Shown here one piece after another: positions 25,546 to 34,593 of a stretch of 64,000 bases of DNA. The notes under the pieces were generated by a model, which saw only the letters and a list, made by a program, of their open reading frames with translations, was not told the origin of the DNA and searched no databases. The stretch lies in assembly GCA_018336195.1 (NCBI GenBank), contig JAGXQV010000211.1, positions 1-64,000 on the forward strand, read 5' to 3'. The position numbers and the translations under genes are program-made. The stretch's first letter is position 1. The number at the start of each line of letters is the position of its first letter. Source of the stretch: Sulfuricella sp. Lineage in GTDB: Bacteria; Pseudomonadota; Gammaproteobacteria; Burkholderiales; Sulfuricellaceae.

Positions 25546-26116
25546 GCTCGTCCGGCCAGCCTCGCCGGATTGTCTCGCCGCGAATGCCCAGGCTTGGACA
25601 GGCGATTTTGTCACGGCGCGCGCGCGTGAACCCGACTTTCGCTTTAGCTGGCGCAGCGATCCTTGTTATCGGGAAATTCGCTCCCGACTGTCGGCAATGA
25701 CCCAGGCGCATTGCGCATTTTGCGACGGGCCGGTAGGCGTCGAGAGCCGCGAGACGGTCGAGCATTTCCGCCCCAAGTCGCGCTTCCCTGAATTGGCTTA
25801 CCAATGGGAAAACCTGTTTCCCTGTTGCGATATGTGCCAGTCGAAAAAACTTGAGCGTTTCGACCCGGCGCTATTGAAGCCGGACGAAGCCGACTATGCG
25901 TTCGAGCGTTACTTCGTGGCGAATTACCTAACCGGCAAGGTCGAGCCGCTGCCCGGTTTGGATGACACCACAAAGAAACGGGCGGAAGTCACCATTGCGA
26001 TGTACGGCTTGAATATTGAAGCGCGCAAGATAGCCAGAATTCGCGAGTGGGAAAGCTATTGTCGGGACGCAGCGCCTTGCCTAGACGACTACAGTTACCG
26101 CTTTTTCTTGGCTTGA
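25538..26116 (+). CDS. ptuB: Septu-type HNH endonuclease PtuB-like
   Basis: A 192-aa HNH nuclease of the TIGR02646/PtuB type. The metal- and catalysis-linked motif reads CAFCDG, then [10 protein letters not shown], then [15 protein letters not shown] (residues about 63-110): two CxxC pairs surround the EHFRPKS core. Translation most likely starts at TTG 25538 ([14 protein letters not shown] when initiated), eight bases inside ptuA, because GGAAGGAA lies upstream and the family starts this way. The overlap implies coupled synthesis of the ATPase and nuclease. hemH follows 16 bases after the stop, so the pair may ride on the hrcA-hemH transcript. Confidence 0.85.
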   Translation: MRKLVRPASPDCLAANAQAWTGDFVTARAREPDFRFSWRSDPCYREIRSRLSAMTQAHCAFCDGPVGVESRETVEHFRPKSRFPELAYQWENLFPCCDMCQSKKLERFDPALLKPDEADYAFERYFVANYLTGKVEPLPGLDDTTKKRAEVTIAMYGLNIEARKIARIREWESYCRDAAPCLDDYSYRFFLA

Positions 26117-26132
26117 AACAGCGAAGGTTGCG

Positions 26133-27302
26133 ATGTCCAGCATGTTTCTCCCCGAACCCCCCTACCGCCACGGCCAACCCGCGCGCACCGCCGTGCTGCT
26201 GGTCAATCTCGGCACCCCGCAAGCGCCCACTGCTGCGGCGGTGCGGCCCTATCTGAAAGAATTCCTCTCCGACCCGCGCGTGGTGGAGATGCCGCGCGTC
26301 CTGTGGTGGCTGATCCTCAACGGCGTCATCCTCAACACCCGCCCCAGGAAATCCGCCGAGAAATACGCACAAGTCTGGATGGCGGAGGGTTCGCCGCTGC
26401 TGGTGCATACGCAACGGCAGGCGGCGTTGCTGGGAGAGTTGCTGGAATTGCCTTTTCCGGCGGACTCCGGGGATGCCCTCACCCCAACCCTCTCCCAGAG
26501 GGAGAGGGGGCAAACGGCTGTCCCCCTGAAAAGCGGGGGGGCAGGTTCTGTTTTGACCGCCTACGCCATGCGCTACGGTCAGCCCTCCATCGCGTCGGTG
26601 CTGGCGAAACTCAAGGAACAAGGTTGCACCCGCATCCTGACCTTGCCGCTCTACCCGCAATATTCGGCGAGCACCACGGCGACGGTGTTCGATGCCTTGT
26701 TTGCGGCGCTGGCGCAGACCCGCAACCAGCCGGAGATCCGCACGGTGCGCGGCTTTCACGACCATCCTGCGTATATCGCGGCACTGGCGGCGAACGTGTG
26801 CGATTTCTGGGCCGCTCACGGCAAGTCGGACAAGCTGTTGATGAGCTTTCACGGGGTGCCGCGCGCGACTCTCGATCTGGGCGACCCTTACCATTGTGAA
26901 TGCCTCAAGACCGGGCGTTTACTGGCGGAGGCGCTGGCGCTCCAGCCCGAGGAATATCGGGTGACCTTTCAGTCGCGCTTCGGGCGTGCCGAGTGGCTGC
27001 AACCCTATACCGCCGCGACTCTGGAGGAACTGGGCAAGCAGGGGGTGAAACGCCTCGATGTGGTATGTCCCGGTTTCGTTGCCGATTGCCTGGAAACCCT
27101 GGAAGAAATTGCGCTGGAGGGTAAGGCCTCTTTCCTCAATGCGGGGGGCGGCGAGTACCGCTACATCCCCGCGCTCAACGAGCATCCGCAATGGATTGCC
27201 GCGCTTGTCGCGATTGCCGGCGAGCATCTGGGCGGCTGGCCGGGCGAGTGCGCCGACCCGCACAGCCGGGAGCGCGCCTTGGCGGCGGGCGCCCCAAACT
27301 GA
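26133..27302 (+). CDS. hemH: Ferrochelatase HemH, with in-frame repeat insertion
   Basis: HemH inserts iron into protoporphyrin IX in the last step of heme synthesis. Family landmarks: [33 protein letters not shown], the active-site histidine in LMSFHGVP near residue 240, [18 protein letters not shown] and [15 protein letters not shown]. The protein (389 aa) is longer than usual because about 30 residues between ELLELPF and YAMRYGQPS are encoded by palindromic repeat DNA ([12 protein letters not shown]). The reading frame stays open and both conserved sides are intact. GAAGG precedes the ATG. Confidence 0.95.
   Translation: MSSMFLPEPPYRHGQPARTAVLLVNLGTPQAPTAAAVRPYLKEFLSDPRVVEMPRVLWWLILNGVILNTRPRKSAEKYAQVWMAEGSPLLVHTQRQAALLGELLELPFPADSGDALTPTLSQRERGQTAVPLKSGGAGSVLTAYAMRYGQPSIASVLAKLKEQGCTRILTLPLYPQYSASTTATVFDALFAALAQTRNQPEIRTVRGFHDHPAYIAALAANVCDFWAAHGKSDKLLMSFHGVPRATLDLGDPYHCECLKTGRLLAEALALQPEEYRVTFQSRFGRAEWLQPYTAATLEELGKQGVKRLDVVCPGFVADCLETLEEIALEGKASFLNAGGGEYRYIPALNEHPQWIAALVAIAGEHLGGWPGECADPHSRERALAAGAPN
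26476..26550. repeat. Palindromic repeat inserted in frame in hemH
   Basis: CCCTCACCCCAACCCTCTCC begins the element. Its core has perfect 9-bp arms CCCTCTCCC and GGGAGAGGG around AGA (26488-26508), and a second hairpin CCCCC-tgaaaagc-GGGGG follows (26522-26539). This is a widespread bacterial genomic repeat, often read as PTLSQRERG when it falls inside genes. Confidence 0.85.
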
Positions 27303-27343
27303 CCTGTATTTCCCCCCGCTTTTGCCGATAAGTCTTACAAGTC

Positions 27344-27370
27344 CCTGACGGTGCGGTTCCGTCCGTCAGG
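27344..27370. terminator. Hairpin after hemH
   Basis: CCTGACGG (27344-27351) and CCGTCAGG (27363-27370) form an 8-bp stem 42 bp after the hemH stop, followed by CGGTTTGCCTTT. It is plausible as a terminator of the hrcA-hemH unit, or as a leader structure of the next gene. Confidence 0.5.
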
Positions 27371-27399
27371 CGGTTTGCCTTTCTCGCGGGGAGTCCATC

Positions 27400-28491
27400 A
27401 TGAAAATCCAAAGTTCCGAAATGTCGCTATCCGGCCAGCACTTGGCCGTAAAAACCCACACCATTTCCGAATCGCTGAAAAGCTGGGTGGGCGACCGGCG
27501 TCCCGATTTCGAGGGGCGCGGGCAACGGGCACAGGCGGTGCTGCGCGACAGCGTGGCGATCTCCCAGCGCGCCCAAGCTGCGGCGGCCCAGGCCTCCGCC
27601 AAGAACAGCGTGGGCAAGACGGCGGCTACCTCCGGGGATAAGGAACTGGAGAGCGATCCGCGCGTGACCTTGATCCGCTTGATGGTGGAGGCACTGACCG
27701 GCAGGAAGATCAGGATACTTTCCGTCGGGGAGTTGCAGGGCAATTCCCCAAATGCCGCGCCACCGCCCGACCCCAACCAGGCACAGCCTACCCAGGCTGC
27801 ACCGGCGAAGCCCGCCGGCTATGGGGTGGAGTACGATTACCACGAATCCTATTCCGAGATGGAACGTAGCGATTTTGCCGCCCAGGGCGTTATCAAGACC
27901 GCCGACGGCCAGGAAATCCAGTTCAACCTGCAGCTCAGTATGGCGCGTTCGTACAGCCAGGAAACCAATGTCAGCGTGCGTTTGGGCGATGCCTTGCCGA
28001 AACAGAAAGACCCGCTGGTCATCAATTTTGGCGGCCCCGCGGCGCAACTTGGCGATACCAAGTTCGCTTTCGACCTCGACAGCGACGGCAAAAACGACCA
28101 GGTTTCCTTCGTTGGCCCGACCAGCGGCTTCATCGCGCTCGACAAGAACGGCGACGGCAAGGTCAACGACGGCAAGGAACTGTTCGGCGCGCAGAGCGGC
28201 GACGGCTTCAAGGAGTTGGCCGCCTACGACGAAGACGGCAACGGCTGGATCGACGACAACGATTCGGTTTTCGCCAAGCTCCAGGTATGGAGCAAGGATG
28301 CCCAAGGCAATGACGTGCTGGGCGGCCTCAAGGAGTACGGGGTGGGCGCGCTGTTCCTGGGCAGTGTCGCCACGCCTTTCGAGGTGAAGAACACCGCCAA
28401 CCAGTCGCTGGGCACAGTGCGCGCCAGCGGGGTGTACGTGAACGAGAACGGTAGCGTGGGCACCTTGCAGCACGTCGATCTGACGGTTTGA
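27400..28491 (+). CDS. EF-hand-like calcium-binding protein, unknown
   Basis: A 363-aa soluble-looking protein without a signal peptide. The first 150 residues are low-complexity and rich in A, Q, S and P (AAAAQASAKNSVGKT, PPPDPNQAQPTQAAPAKP). From about residue 220 it has a run of Ca-binding loop motifs: FDLDSDGKND, ALDKNGDGKVNDGKELFG and YDEDGNGWIDDND. This block occurs in proteins of type I secretion and VCBS/RTX-associated types, so non-classical export is possible. GGGGAG lies before the ATG. The function is unknown; it is monocistronic as far as can be seen. Confidence 0.75.
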   Translation: MKIQSSEMSLSGQHLAVKTHTISESLKSWVGDRRPDFEGRGQRAQAVLRDSVAISQRAQAAAAQASAKNSVGKTAATSGDKELESDPRVTLIRLMVEALTGRKIRILSVGELQGNSPNAAPPPDPNQAQPTQAAPAKPAGYGVEYDYHESYSEMERSDFAAQGVIKTADGQEIQFNLQLSMARSYSQETNVSVRLGDALPKQKDPLVINFGGPAAQLGDTKFAFDLDSDGKNDQVSFVGPTSGFIALDKNGDGKVNDGKELFGAQSGDGFKELAAYDEDGNGWIDDNDSVFAKLQVWSKDAQGNDVLGGLKEYGVGALFLGSVATPFEVKNTANQSLGTVRASGVYVNENGSVGTLQHVDLTV

Positions 28492-28605
28492 AACGGTATT
28501 GGCGGGCGGGGCAGCGCTCGCCGGGTTTTTCCATGCGCAAGCTTTTCTTGGCAATTCCGGTAGATGTCGGTGTAATATCCCTTTTCCTCCCAGCCAACGG
28601 ATATT

Positions 28606-31140
28606 ATGCCAGCCAGCGCTTCGCCAGCCGACCGCGAGATGTTGCAAGACATCTCGCTGCTTTACGTCGAGGATGATCGGCTAACCCGCGAAATCCTGGT
28701 TGATCTGCTGTCGAAGCGCGTCGCGCAAGTTTATGTCGCGAGCAACGGCGCGGAGGGGCTGGAGGCTTTCCGCCAGCATCGTCCCGACATCGTCCTCAGC
28801 GATATCCGTATGCCGGTGATGGATGGATTGGCGATGGCGGTGTCTATCAAGCAGCTTTCGCCCGACACGCCCATCATCATTACCACGGCTCACCAGGAAG
28901 CGCCTTTGCTGATGCGCGCCATCGAAGTCGGCATCGACAAGTTTCTCGTCAAACCCATCGCGCCTGCCTCCCTTTACGAGGCACTGCTGGTGTGCGCCAA
29001 GCCGCTGAAAATGGCCAGGCAGTTGCGCGACAGCGAGGGAAAATACCGGCTGATGATGCAGCAGGCGACGGATGGAATTTTCCTTGCCGATCGCGATGGC
29101 AGGCTGCTTGAGGTGAATCCCCGCGGCTGCCGGATGCTGGGTTTCGAGCGTGAGGAGTTGTTGGCTTTCAATATGCGCGACCTGGTTCATCCCGAACATC
29201 TCGAACAGGTCGATGACGTGATCCGCCAGGTTTTCGCGGGCCGGCCGATTCTGGCCGAATCGCGGCTGCGTCGCAAATCCGGTGCTTACCTGGAAGTTGA
29301 AGTCGGTGCCGGGCCATTGGATGGCCGGCAGTTCATGACCACCGTGCGCGACATTACCCGGCGCAAGTTGGCCCAGCAGATGCAACGCGAAAGCGAGGAA
29401 AAATTCCGCCTGATCACCGAAGGTATCGGCGATCTGATCGCCTTGGTCAATACTCAGGGTAAGCGTTTGTATAACAGCCCGTCTTACCGGCAGATTCTCG
29501 GCAAGGTGCCGCTGCTGGGCAGCGATTCCTTTCAGGAAATCCACCCGGAAGATCGTGAGCGGATGCGTGAGTTGTTTGCCGAAACGATACGCAGCGGGGT
29601 CGGCAAACAGGCTTGCTACCGTTTTCTCCTGGATGACGGCAGCATCCGCCACATCGAGTCCAATGCCAGCGTTATCAAGGACGAGAAAGGGGCGCCGCTC
29701 AAGGTGGTCATCGTGTCGCGCGACGTTACCGAGCGCAAGCTTGCCGCGGACGCCCTGGCGGCTTCCCACGCGATGTTCGCCACAGTACTCGACGGACTCG
29801 ACGCGCTGGTTTACGTGGCGGATATGGACACCTATGAAATCATCTTCGCCAATCGTTATGCGCACGAACTTTTTGGCGGCGATCTGGCCGGAAGAGTTTG
29901 CTGGCAGTTGTTACAAAAAGGCCAGAGCGGTCCCTGTGCCTTCTGTTCCAACGCCCGACTGCTCGACGCGCAAGGCCAGCCGACGGGCGTTTACGTTTGG
30001 GAATTTTGCAATACCCTTACCCAGCGTTGGTACCAGATTCACGACCAGGCTATCCACTGGGTCGACGGGCGCATTGTGCGCATGGAGATCGCCACCGACA
30101 TTACCCATCTCAAGGTTGTCGAGGAAGCCTTGCGCTACAGCGAGCATAACCTTGCCGAAGCCCAGCGCATCGCCCATCTGGGGAGCTGGGAATGGCAGGT
30201 TCGGGACGGCATGGTTTCTTATTCCGAGGAAACTGCGCGGATCCTGGAGCTTCCCCAAGCTGCGCGGGTGTGCAGTATCGACGAATTTCACCGGAATACC
30301 GTGCCGGCAGACCGGCTCACCATGCTTTTCGCCCTTGAGGACACCCTTCGCGAGGCGCGACCTTTCGAAGTCGAGTACCGTACCCGCGATGCCGCGGGAA
30401 ACATCCGTTACCTGCACAGCGTGGCGGAAGTGGGGCGCGATGCGGGGGGGAAACCGATTCGGCTGATTGGATCCATCCAGGACATCACCGAACACCGCGA
30501 ACTCGAAGAAACCATCCTCGACATCGGAGAAAGCGTGCGCCGCACGGTCGGTCAGGAACTTCACGACGGCCTGGGGCAACATCTCACCGGCCTGGGTTTC
30601 GTTGCCAAGACCCTGGAGTTCAAACTCTCCGAACAGGGGCTGGGGGAAGCCGCCGATGCCGCCCGCATCGTTCAGGCAGTCACGTCGGCCATCGACCAGA
30701 CACGCACTCTGGCGAAAGGCCTGTTTCCAGTGGAACTGGAAGAAAATGGCCTGATTCCCGCCCTGGAAATGCTCGCCGCCAATACCCACATCATTTTTGG
30801 TATCAAATGTTCTTTTCAATATGATAATGACGTGTTAATTTTCGCCAAGGACGATGCGATCCATCTCTACCGTATCGCCCAGGAAGCCATCAGCAATGCC
30901 ATTCGCCATGGTCAGGCCGAGAATGTCGCCATCAGGCTGATGTCGACCAACAACGGTATTGATTTGAGCATTGCCGACGACGGTATCGGTATTGCGCCGG
31001 GAATGCTTGCCAAGGTTCATGGAATGGGGCTACGCATCATGGAATATCGAGCCAAATTGATCGGCGCCACTTTGAAAATCATGCGGGCGCCTAACGGCGG
31101 AACCATCGTATCCATTAAAAATGGGAAATCGCGTCAATGA
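28606..31140 (+). CDS. Hybrid sensor kinase: receiver, multiple PAS, NarX-type kinase
   Basis: An 844-aa cytoplasmic signalling protein with no membrane segment. Domains in order: receiver (about 15-130, phospho-aspartate in DIVLSDIRMP near 65), a first PAS (about 145-265, ending TTVRDITRRK), a second (270-385, VSRDVTERK), a third with a cysteine pair CAFCS (about 390-510), a fourth (520-645, GSIQDITEH), then HisKA_3 with the phospho-histidine in ELHDGLGQHLTGL near 651, and a HATPase (RIAQEAISNAIRHGQ, ADDGIGIAPGM). The CAFCS-containing domain may bind a metal or sense redox state; this is inference. Its last codons overlap the start of the NarL-type regulator by ATGA. Confidence 0.9.
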   Translation: MPASASPADREMLQDISLLYVEDDRLTREILVDLLSKRVAQVYVASNGAEGLEAFRQHRPDIVLSDIRMPVMDGLAMAVSIKQLSPDTPIIITTAHQEAPLLMRAIEVGIDKFLVKPIAPASLYEALLVCAKPLKMARQLRDSEGKYRLMMQQATDGIFLADRDGRLLEVNPRGCRMLGFEREELLAFNMRDLVHPEHLEQVDDVIRQVFAGRPILAESRLRRKSGAYLEVEVGAGPLDGRQFMTTVRDITRRKLAQQMQRESEEKFRLITEGIGDLIALVNTQGKRLYNSPSYRQILGKVPLLGSDSFQEIHPEDRERMRELFAETIRSGVGKQACYRFLLDDGSIRHIESNASVIKDEKGAPLKVVIVSRDVTERKLAADALAASHAMFATVLDGLDALVYVADMDTYEIIFANRYAHELFGGDLAGRVCWQLLQKGQSGPCAFCSNARLLDAQGQPTGVYVWEFCNTLTQRWYQIHDQAIHWVDGRIVRMEIATDITHLKVVEEALRYSEHNLAEAQRIAHLGSWEWQVRDGMVSYSEETARILELPQAARVCSIDEFHRNTVPADRLTMLFALEDTLREARPFEVEYRTRDAAGNIRYLHSVAEVGRDAGGKPIRLIGSIQDITEHRELEETILDIGESVRRTVGQELHDGLGQHLTGLGFVAKTLEFKLSEQGLGEAADAARIVQAVTSAIDQTRTLAKGLFPVELEENGLIPALEMLAANTHIIFGIKCSFQYDNDVLIFAKDDAIHLYRIAQEAISNAIRHGQAENVAIRLMSTNNGIDLSIADDGIGIAPGMLAKVHGMGLRIMEYRAKLIGATLKIMRAPNGGTIVSIKNGKSRQ

Positions 31141-31850
31141 AACCCAACCGTAGTTTACGGAAGTCCAGCATCATGATCGTCGACGATCACGCGATGGTGC
31201 GCGAAGGCATCGCGGAGCTTATTAACCGCGAGCCAGACATGCAGGTTTGTTGCGGTGTGGCGAGTGTCGCCGAAGCATTGCGGGTGCTTCACGAGCCTGC
31301 CGCCGAGACGCCGGCCCACAGCGGTTTGCCCGACTTGATGATCGTGGATATTTCGCTGGACGGCGTATCCGGACTGGAGCTGGTGCATACCGTCAAAACC
31401 CGCTACCCGCAGATACCCATGCTGATGATGTCGATGCACGACGAAAATCTCCACGCCGAACGCTCGCTGCGAGCCGGGGCAAAAGGCTACATTATGAAGC
31501 AGGAGGCCTTCGACAAGGTGCTGGTCGCCATCCGTAAGGTGTTGGCTGGCGAAATCTACCTGAGCGACAGCATGCACAGCAAGATGCTGCAGCGCATGTT
31601 GAATCCTCAGGCGCAATCCGATACGTCCCCGATTTCGGCACTGAGCGACCGCGAACTGGAAGTCCTGCGCTTGACCGGGCTGGGCTTCAGCACCGCGCAA
31701 ATCGCCGAACAACTGCATCGCAGCATCAAGACCGTGGAGGCGAACCGCGCCCGCATCAAGGAAAAGCTCAACCTCAAAGGCAATGCCGATTACGTGCGTT
31801 TCGCCGTCCAGTGGTTGGGTAACGAATCCTCCGCTTTCTCCGCGAACTGA
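31137..31850 (+). CDS. NarL/FixJ family response regulator
   Basis: A 237-aa regulator: receiver domain (about 10-140, SIMIVDDHAMVREGI, phospho-aspartate in DLMIVDISLDG near 66, lysine in GAKGYIMKQ near 121) and a C-terminal LuxR-type HTH (about 170-230, LSDRELEVLRLTGLGFSTAQ, then HRSIKTVEANRARIKEKL). It overlaps the hybrid kinase gene by four bases (ATGA) and is surely its partner. Targets are unknown; the cysteine-rich mini-protein and HD-GYP genes downstream are candidates. Confidence 0.93.
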   Translation: MKPNRSLRKSSIMIVDDHAMVREGIAELINREPDMQVCCGVASVAEALRVLHEPAAETPAHSGLPDLMIVDISLDGVSGLELVHTVKTRYPQIPMLMMSMHDENLHAERSLRAGAKGYIMKQEAFDKVLVAIRKVLAGEIYLSDSMHSKMLQRMLNPQAQSDTSPISALSDRELEVLRLTGLGFSTAQIAEQLHRSIKTVEANRARIKEKLNLKGNADYVRFAVQWLGNESSAFSAN

Positions 31851-31862
31851 TGGTGGCGCCGC

Positions 31863-31910
31863 GAATTCCATGAGCGATTAGGACATTCCCCTAATCGTTT
31901 CCTGGAATTC
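31863..31910. terminator. Nested inverted repeats after the response regulator
   Basis: GAATTCCA (31863-31870) pairs with TGGAATTC (31903-31910), and inside them CGATTAGG (31875-31882) pairs with CCTAATCG (31890-31897), followed by TTT. Location right after the regulator stop suggests a terminator or a cruciform binding site. Confidence 0.55.
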
Positions 31911-32058
31911 GGTCCCTGTCGATTATTCCGGAATCCTTAACGAAATACAGTCGTTTCACGATATCGGTATCGCTTTCGATCGCTTAAAGTTACCCCATCC
32001 TGTGGCACGTTCCGATGTTCCACATTCTTGGGCCAACATAGCGAAAGAAAGGTTAGCC

Positions 32059-32298
32059 ATGTATATCGCCAACGAAAGTGAAAAAAGCTGTTGCACTTGC
32101 AACAACTGGAGTGGCACCCGCGTTCTCGAAGGGGCCGGTTTCGTCTATTCACTCGAAGAATTGCAGGGGATTTGCAAAGGGTTGCGGCAGCGGTTCGCCG
32201 TAAACGAATTCGATCATGCATTGACTCAACCGAACTCCACCTGCGCCTCCTGGGAAAAATGGCAAAGTCTCGCCATTCCCCACGTGAATGCACATTGA
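32059..32298 (+). CDS. Cysteine-rich mini-protein, paralogue 1
   Basis: A 79-aa protein I cannot name. It shares a clear pattern with the protein at 34158-34493: CCTCNNWSGTRVLEGAGFVY, then SLEELQGIC and, near the end, STCASWEKW. The spacing CC-x-C ... C ... C-x-SW suggests a small zinc- or Fe-S-binding fold; ligands are inferred. AAAGG precedes ATG 32059 by 7 bases, which decides this start. It lies between the NarL-type regulator and the HD-GYP gene. No signal peptide or membrane segment is present. Confidence 0.75.
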   Translation: MYIANESEKSCCTCNNWSGTRVLEGAGFVYSLEELQGICKGLRQRFAVNEFDHALTQPNSTCASWEKWQSLAIPHVNAH

Positions 32299-32580
32299 TG
32301 GAATGTCAAGCAACTCCAGCGTGCAGTAATCCTTCCCAATACTTACGGCAACGGCGCGTCCCGAACCGTACGATATCCCGCCAATACGGACGGATTTCCG
32401 TCATCAAAATCAAATTGTTAGGCCGTTGGCGTTTCTTGCCGTTGTGAGAAGCGGTGAGGAATCGTGAGTGGTGCGGAATTGGATTTGATCTAAGATCCCG
32501 TTAGTTCGTTAGAAACTCCCGCTGTTCGCGGGGGCGGCTATTCCTGTCTGCACCACAGGCAATCCATTGGGTATTCGGTA

Positions 32581-33795
32581 ATGATCAAGAACGTCAGTGT
32601 CGCAAAGCTCACTCCGGGCATGTACATCCACGACCTCAACTGCGCTTGGATGGAACACCCTTTTACCCTCAATCAATTCAAGATTTCTTCGTCGGATCAG
32701 ATCAAGGTTATTGCCGATGCCGGCCTCCACGAAGTTTATATCGACACCGAAAAAGGCTCGGATGTAGCCGATGCTCAGACCGTCCAGGAAGTGAAGGCGG
32801 AACTGGATGCCAAGATGGTGGAAATCGCCACTGAAATTCCCGAACCCGAGCAACATCGCGCGATTGCCGAAGAAATGGTCAAGGCCAAGAGGGCGTACAG
32901 CGAAGCCAACCGCATCATCACCAACATGATGCAGGATATCCGCCTGGGTAAGCAGGTCGAGACCGAGCAGGCGGCAGCGGTGGTCGAGCAGATGACCAAC
33001 TCGATTTTTCGCAACAAGGATGCCCTGTTGAGCCTGACCCGTCTGCGCGGCAAGGATGACTATACCTTCCAGCATTCGGTAAGCGTCTGCACCCTCCTGG
33101 TTTCCTTCGCCCGCGCCCTCGGATTGGGGCGTGAGACCATCCAGGCCATCGGGGTCGGTGCGCTGCTCCATGACGTGGGCAAGATGAAGGTGCCGGATGC
33201 GGTGCTCAACAAGCCCGGCAAGCTCACCGACGACGAATTCAAGATCATGAAAAGCCATGTGGTGCATAGCCGCATCTTGCTGGAAGACACGCCGGGCATG
33301 ACCCAGATCGGCATCGACGTGGCGGCGCAGCATCATGAACGCTACGACGGCAGCGGCTATCCGCTGGGCCTGAAAGGCGATGGGATTTCCCTGTACGGGC
33401 AGATGGCCGCCATCGTCGATGTCTACGACGCGATCACCGCCGATCGTTGCTACCACAAGGGCATGGAAACTCCGCTGGCGCTACGCAAGCTGGTGGAATG
33501 GAGCAAATTCCACTTCAACGAAAAGCTGGTGCATGGTTTCGTGCGTTCGGTGGGTATCTACCCGGTGGGCACCCTGGTCAAGCTGGAAAGCGAGTTGTTG
33601 GGAATCGTCTTCGAGCAGCACGAGAAAAACCTGCTCACTCCGAAAATCCGCCTGATTTACGACAGCAAACGCAAGAACTACATCACGCCCCGCGACGTCG
33701 ACCTCGCCAAGCCCTTAGGCAAGGGCGGGGCGGACCGCATCCTGGGCTACGAAGATCCCAAGAACTGGAATATCGATCCCATGAAATACCTGTAA
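32581..33795 (+). CDS. HD-GYP domain c-di-GMP phosphodiesterase
   Basis: A 404-aa protein with an N-terminal DUF3391 region (KLTPGMYIHDLNCAWMEHPF) and a complete HD-GYP domain (about residues 155-335): HSVSVCTLL, LLHDVGKMKVPD near 197, HHERYDGSGYPLGL near 256. All metal-binding residues and the GYP-type motif are kept, so it should hydrolyse c-di-GMP. The tail (TPRDVDLAKPLG, GADRILGYEDP) is usual in this subgroup. It sits between two paralogous cysteine-rich mini-proteins. The leader (32299-32580) has hairpins CCCGC/GCGGG and CCTGT/ACAGG but no clear Shine-Dalgarno. Confidence 0.93.
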   Translation: MIKNVSVAKLTPGMYIHDLNCAWMEHPFTLNQFKISSSDQIKVIADAGLHEVYIDTEKGSDVADAQTVQEVKAELDAKMVEIATEIPEPEQHRAIAEEMVKAKRAYSEANRIITNMMQDIRLGKQVETEQAAAVVEQMTNSIFRNKDALLSLTRLRGKDDYTFQHSVSVCTLLVSFARALGLGRETIQAIGVGALLHDVGKMKVPDAVLNKPGKLTDDEFKIMKSHVVHSRILLEDTPGMTQIGIDVAAQHHERYDGSGYPLGLKGDGISLYGQMAAIVDVYDAITADRCYHKGMETPLALRKLVEWSKFHFNEKLVHGFVRSVGIYPVGTLVKLESELLGIVFEQHEKNLLTPKIRLIYDSKRKNYITPRDVDLAKPLGKGGADRILGYEDPKNWNIDPMKYL

Positions 33796-34157
33796 TGGGG
33801 GAGAGTATCCCGTAGCAAGTTCCGCAGTGCCACCAACCGTGACTCCCAGGGAGCCACCTAATCCCGCCCAAGTATTCGCCCCCCGCAGATTTCCCGGAAA
33901 CCTCGCGGAAATACCACCGTTTCTCGATTCCTGTCGGAGCATTAAGCCCTTAGAGTCACGCTATTCCAGCTTTCCGGGCGTGTGCCAAGGGGAGGGCGGC
34001 TCACTAAAAAACTCCGCCAGCCATGCGCTAAATGCCCGACTGTTATGGTGAGAATTTGTGAGTGGAAAATTTGCCGGGTTCATACAAAATGGCGGTATGA
34101 GGTGGCATGTCCACCGCTAAATATGGTGGTTTTGTCGATACGGGAAAGGACCGCAAA
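33796..34157. other. Gap of 360 bp before the second mini-protein
   Basis: No gene is seen. Small palindromes include GGCGG/CCGCC around 34003-34016 and GGTGG-catgt-CCACC (34101-34115), the latter 43 bp before the next start codon. A long leader with regulatory structure is possible. Confidence 0.5.
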
Positions 34158-34493
34158 ATGTTAATCGTCAAATTGTCGGAGCGTAACTGCTGCACGTGCG
34201 ACCACTGGAGCGGGACGCGCATCGTGGAAGAAGACGGTTTCGTCTATTCCCTGGAAAACCTCGAAGGCGTTTGTACCCTGTCGTGTCGAAGTTCCAACGA
34301 AATGGTGGTGCTTTCCACGCCTTCCGGAACTTGCGGTTCCTGGAAATTCTGGGAGGTTAGGACCGAGCCGCTACGAATCGATTACACCGAATATCTCGAT
34401 AATCCGGCTTATGCGTTTTCTTTCGAGCGAGTGGCGGACAGCGATGCGCGGCCCGGCGCCTTCCGCCATAGCGGTGAATTTGCCGGTGTTTGA
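34158..34493 (+). CDS. Cysteine-rich mini-protein, paralogue 2
   Basis: A 111-aa protein, paralogous to that at 32059-32298: NCCTCDHWSGTRIVEEDGFV, then SLENLEGVC, and SGTCGSWKFWE. The C-terminal 35 residues (YTEYLDNPAYAFSFERVADS and beyond) are an extension lacking in the first copy. AAAGGA lies 7 bases before ATG 34158. Four to five cysteines in the same order suggest a conserved metal site. Function unknown; location next to the HD-GYP gene and downstream of a CAFCS-bearing kinase hints at redox or metal signalling. Confidence 0.75.
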   Translation: MLIVKLSERNCCTCDHWSGTRIVEEDGFVYSLENLEGVCTLSCRSSNEMVVLSTPSGTCGSWKFWEVRTEPLRIDYTEYLDNPAYAFSFERVADSDARPGAFRHSGEFAGV

Positions 34494-34535
34494 TATCCGA
34501 TAATTTCGGGCTGCTGCGCACCCCTTTCCTGATGT

Positions 34536-34580
34536 GGCGGAACAATTATTTCCGCCGTCGGCAAAAAAGTTTTTGCCGAC
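34536..34580. terminator. Tandem hairpins between the mini-protein and grpE
   Basis: GGCGGAA/TTCCGCC (34536-34542 and 34550-34556) is followed at once by a perfect 11-bp stem GTCGGCAAAAA/TTTTTGCCGAC (34557-34567 and 34570-34580). The A/T-rich second stem fits a bidirectional terminator before the heat-shock operon. Confidence 0.65.
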
Positions 34581-34593
34581 TTCACATTTCTCT

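Noticed and set aside
26133-27302. hemH as a pseudogene because of the repeat
   Set aside because: The frame stays open and the active-site histidine, glutamate and other blocks are intact on both sides.
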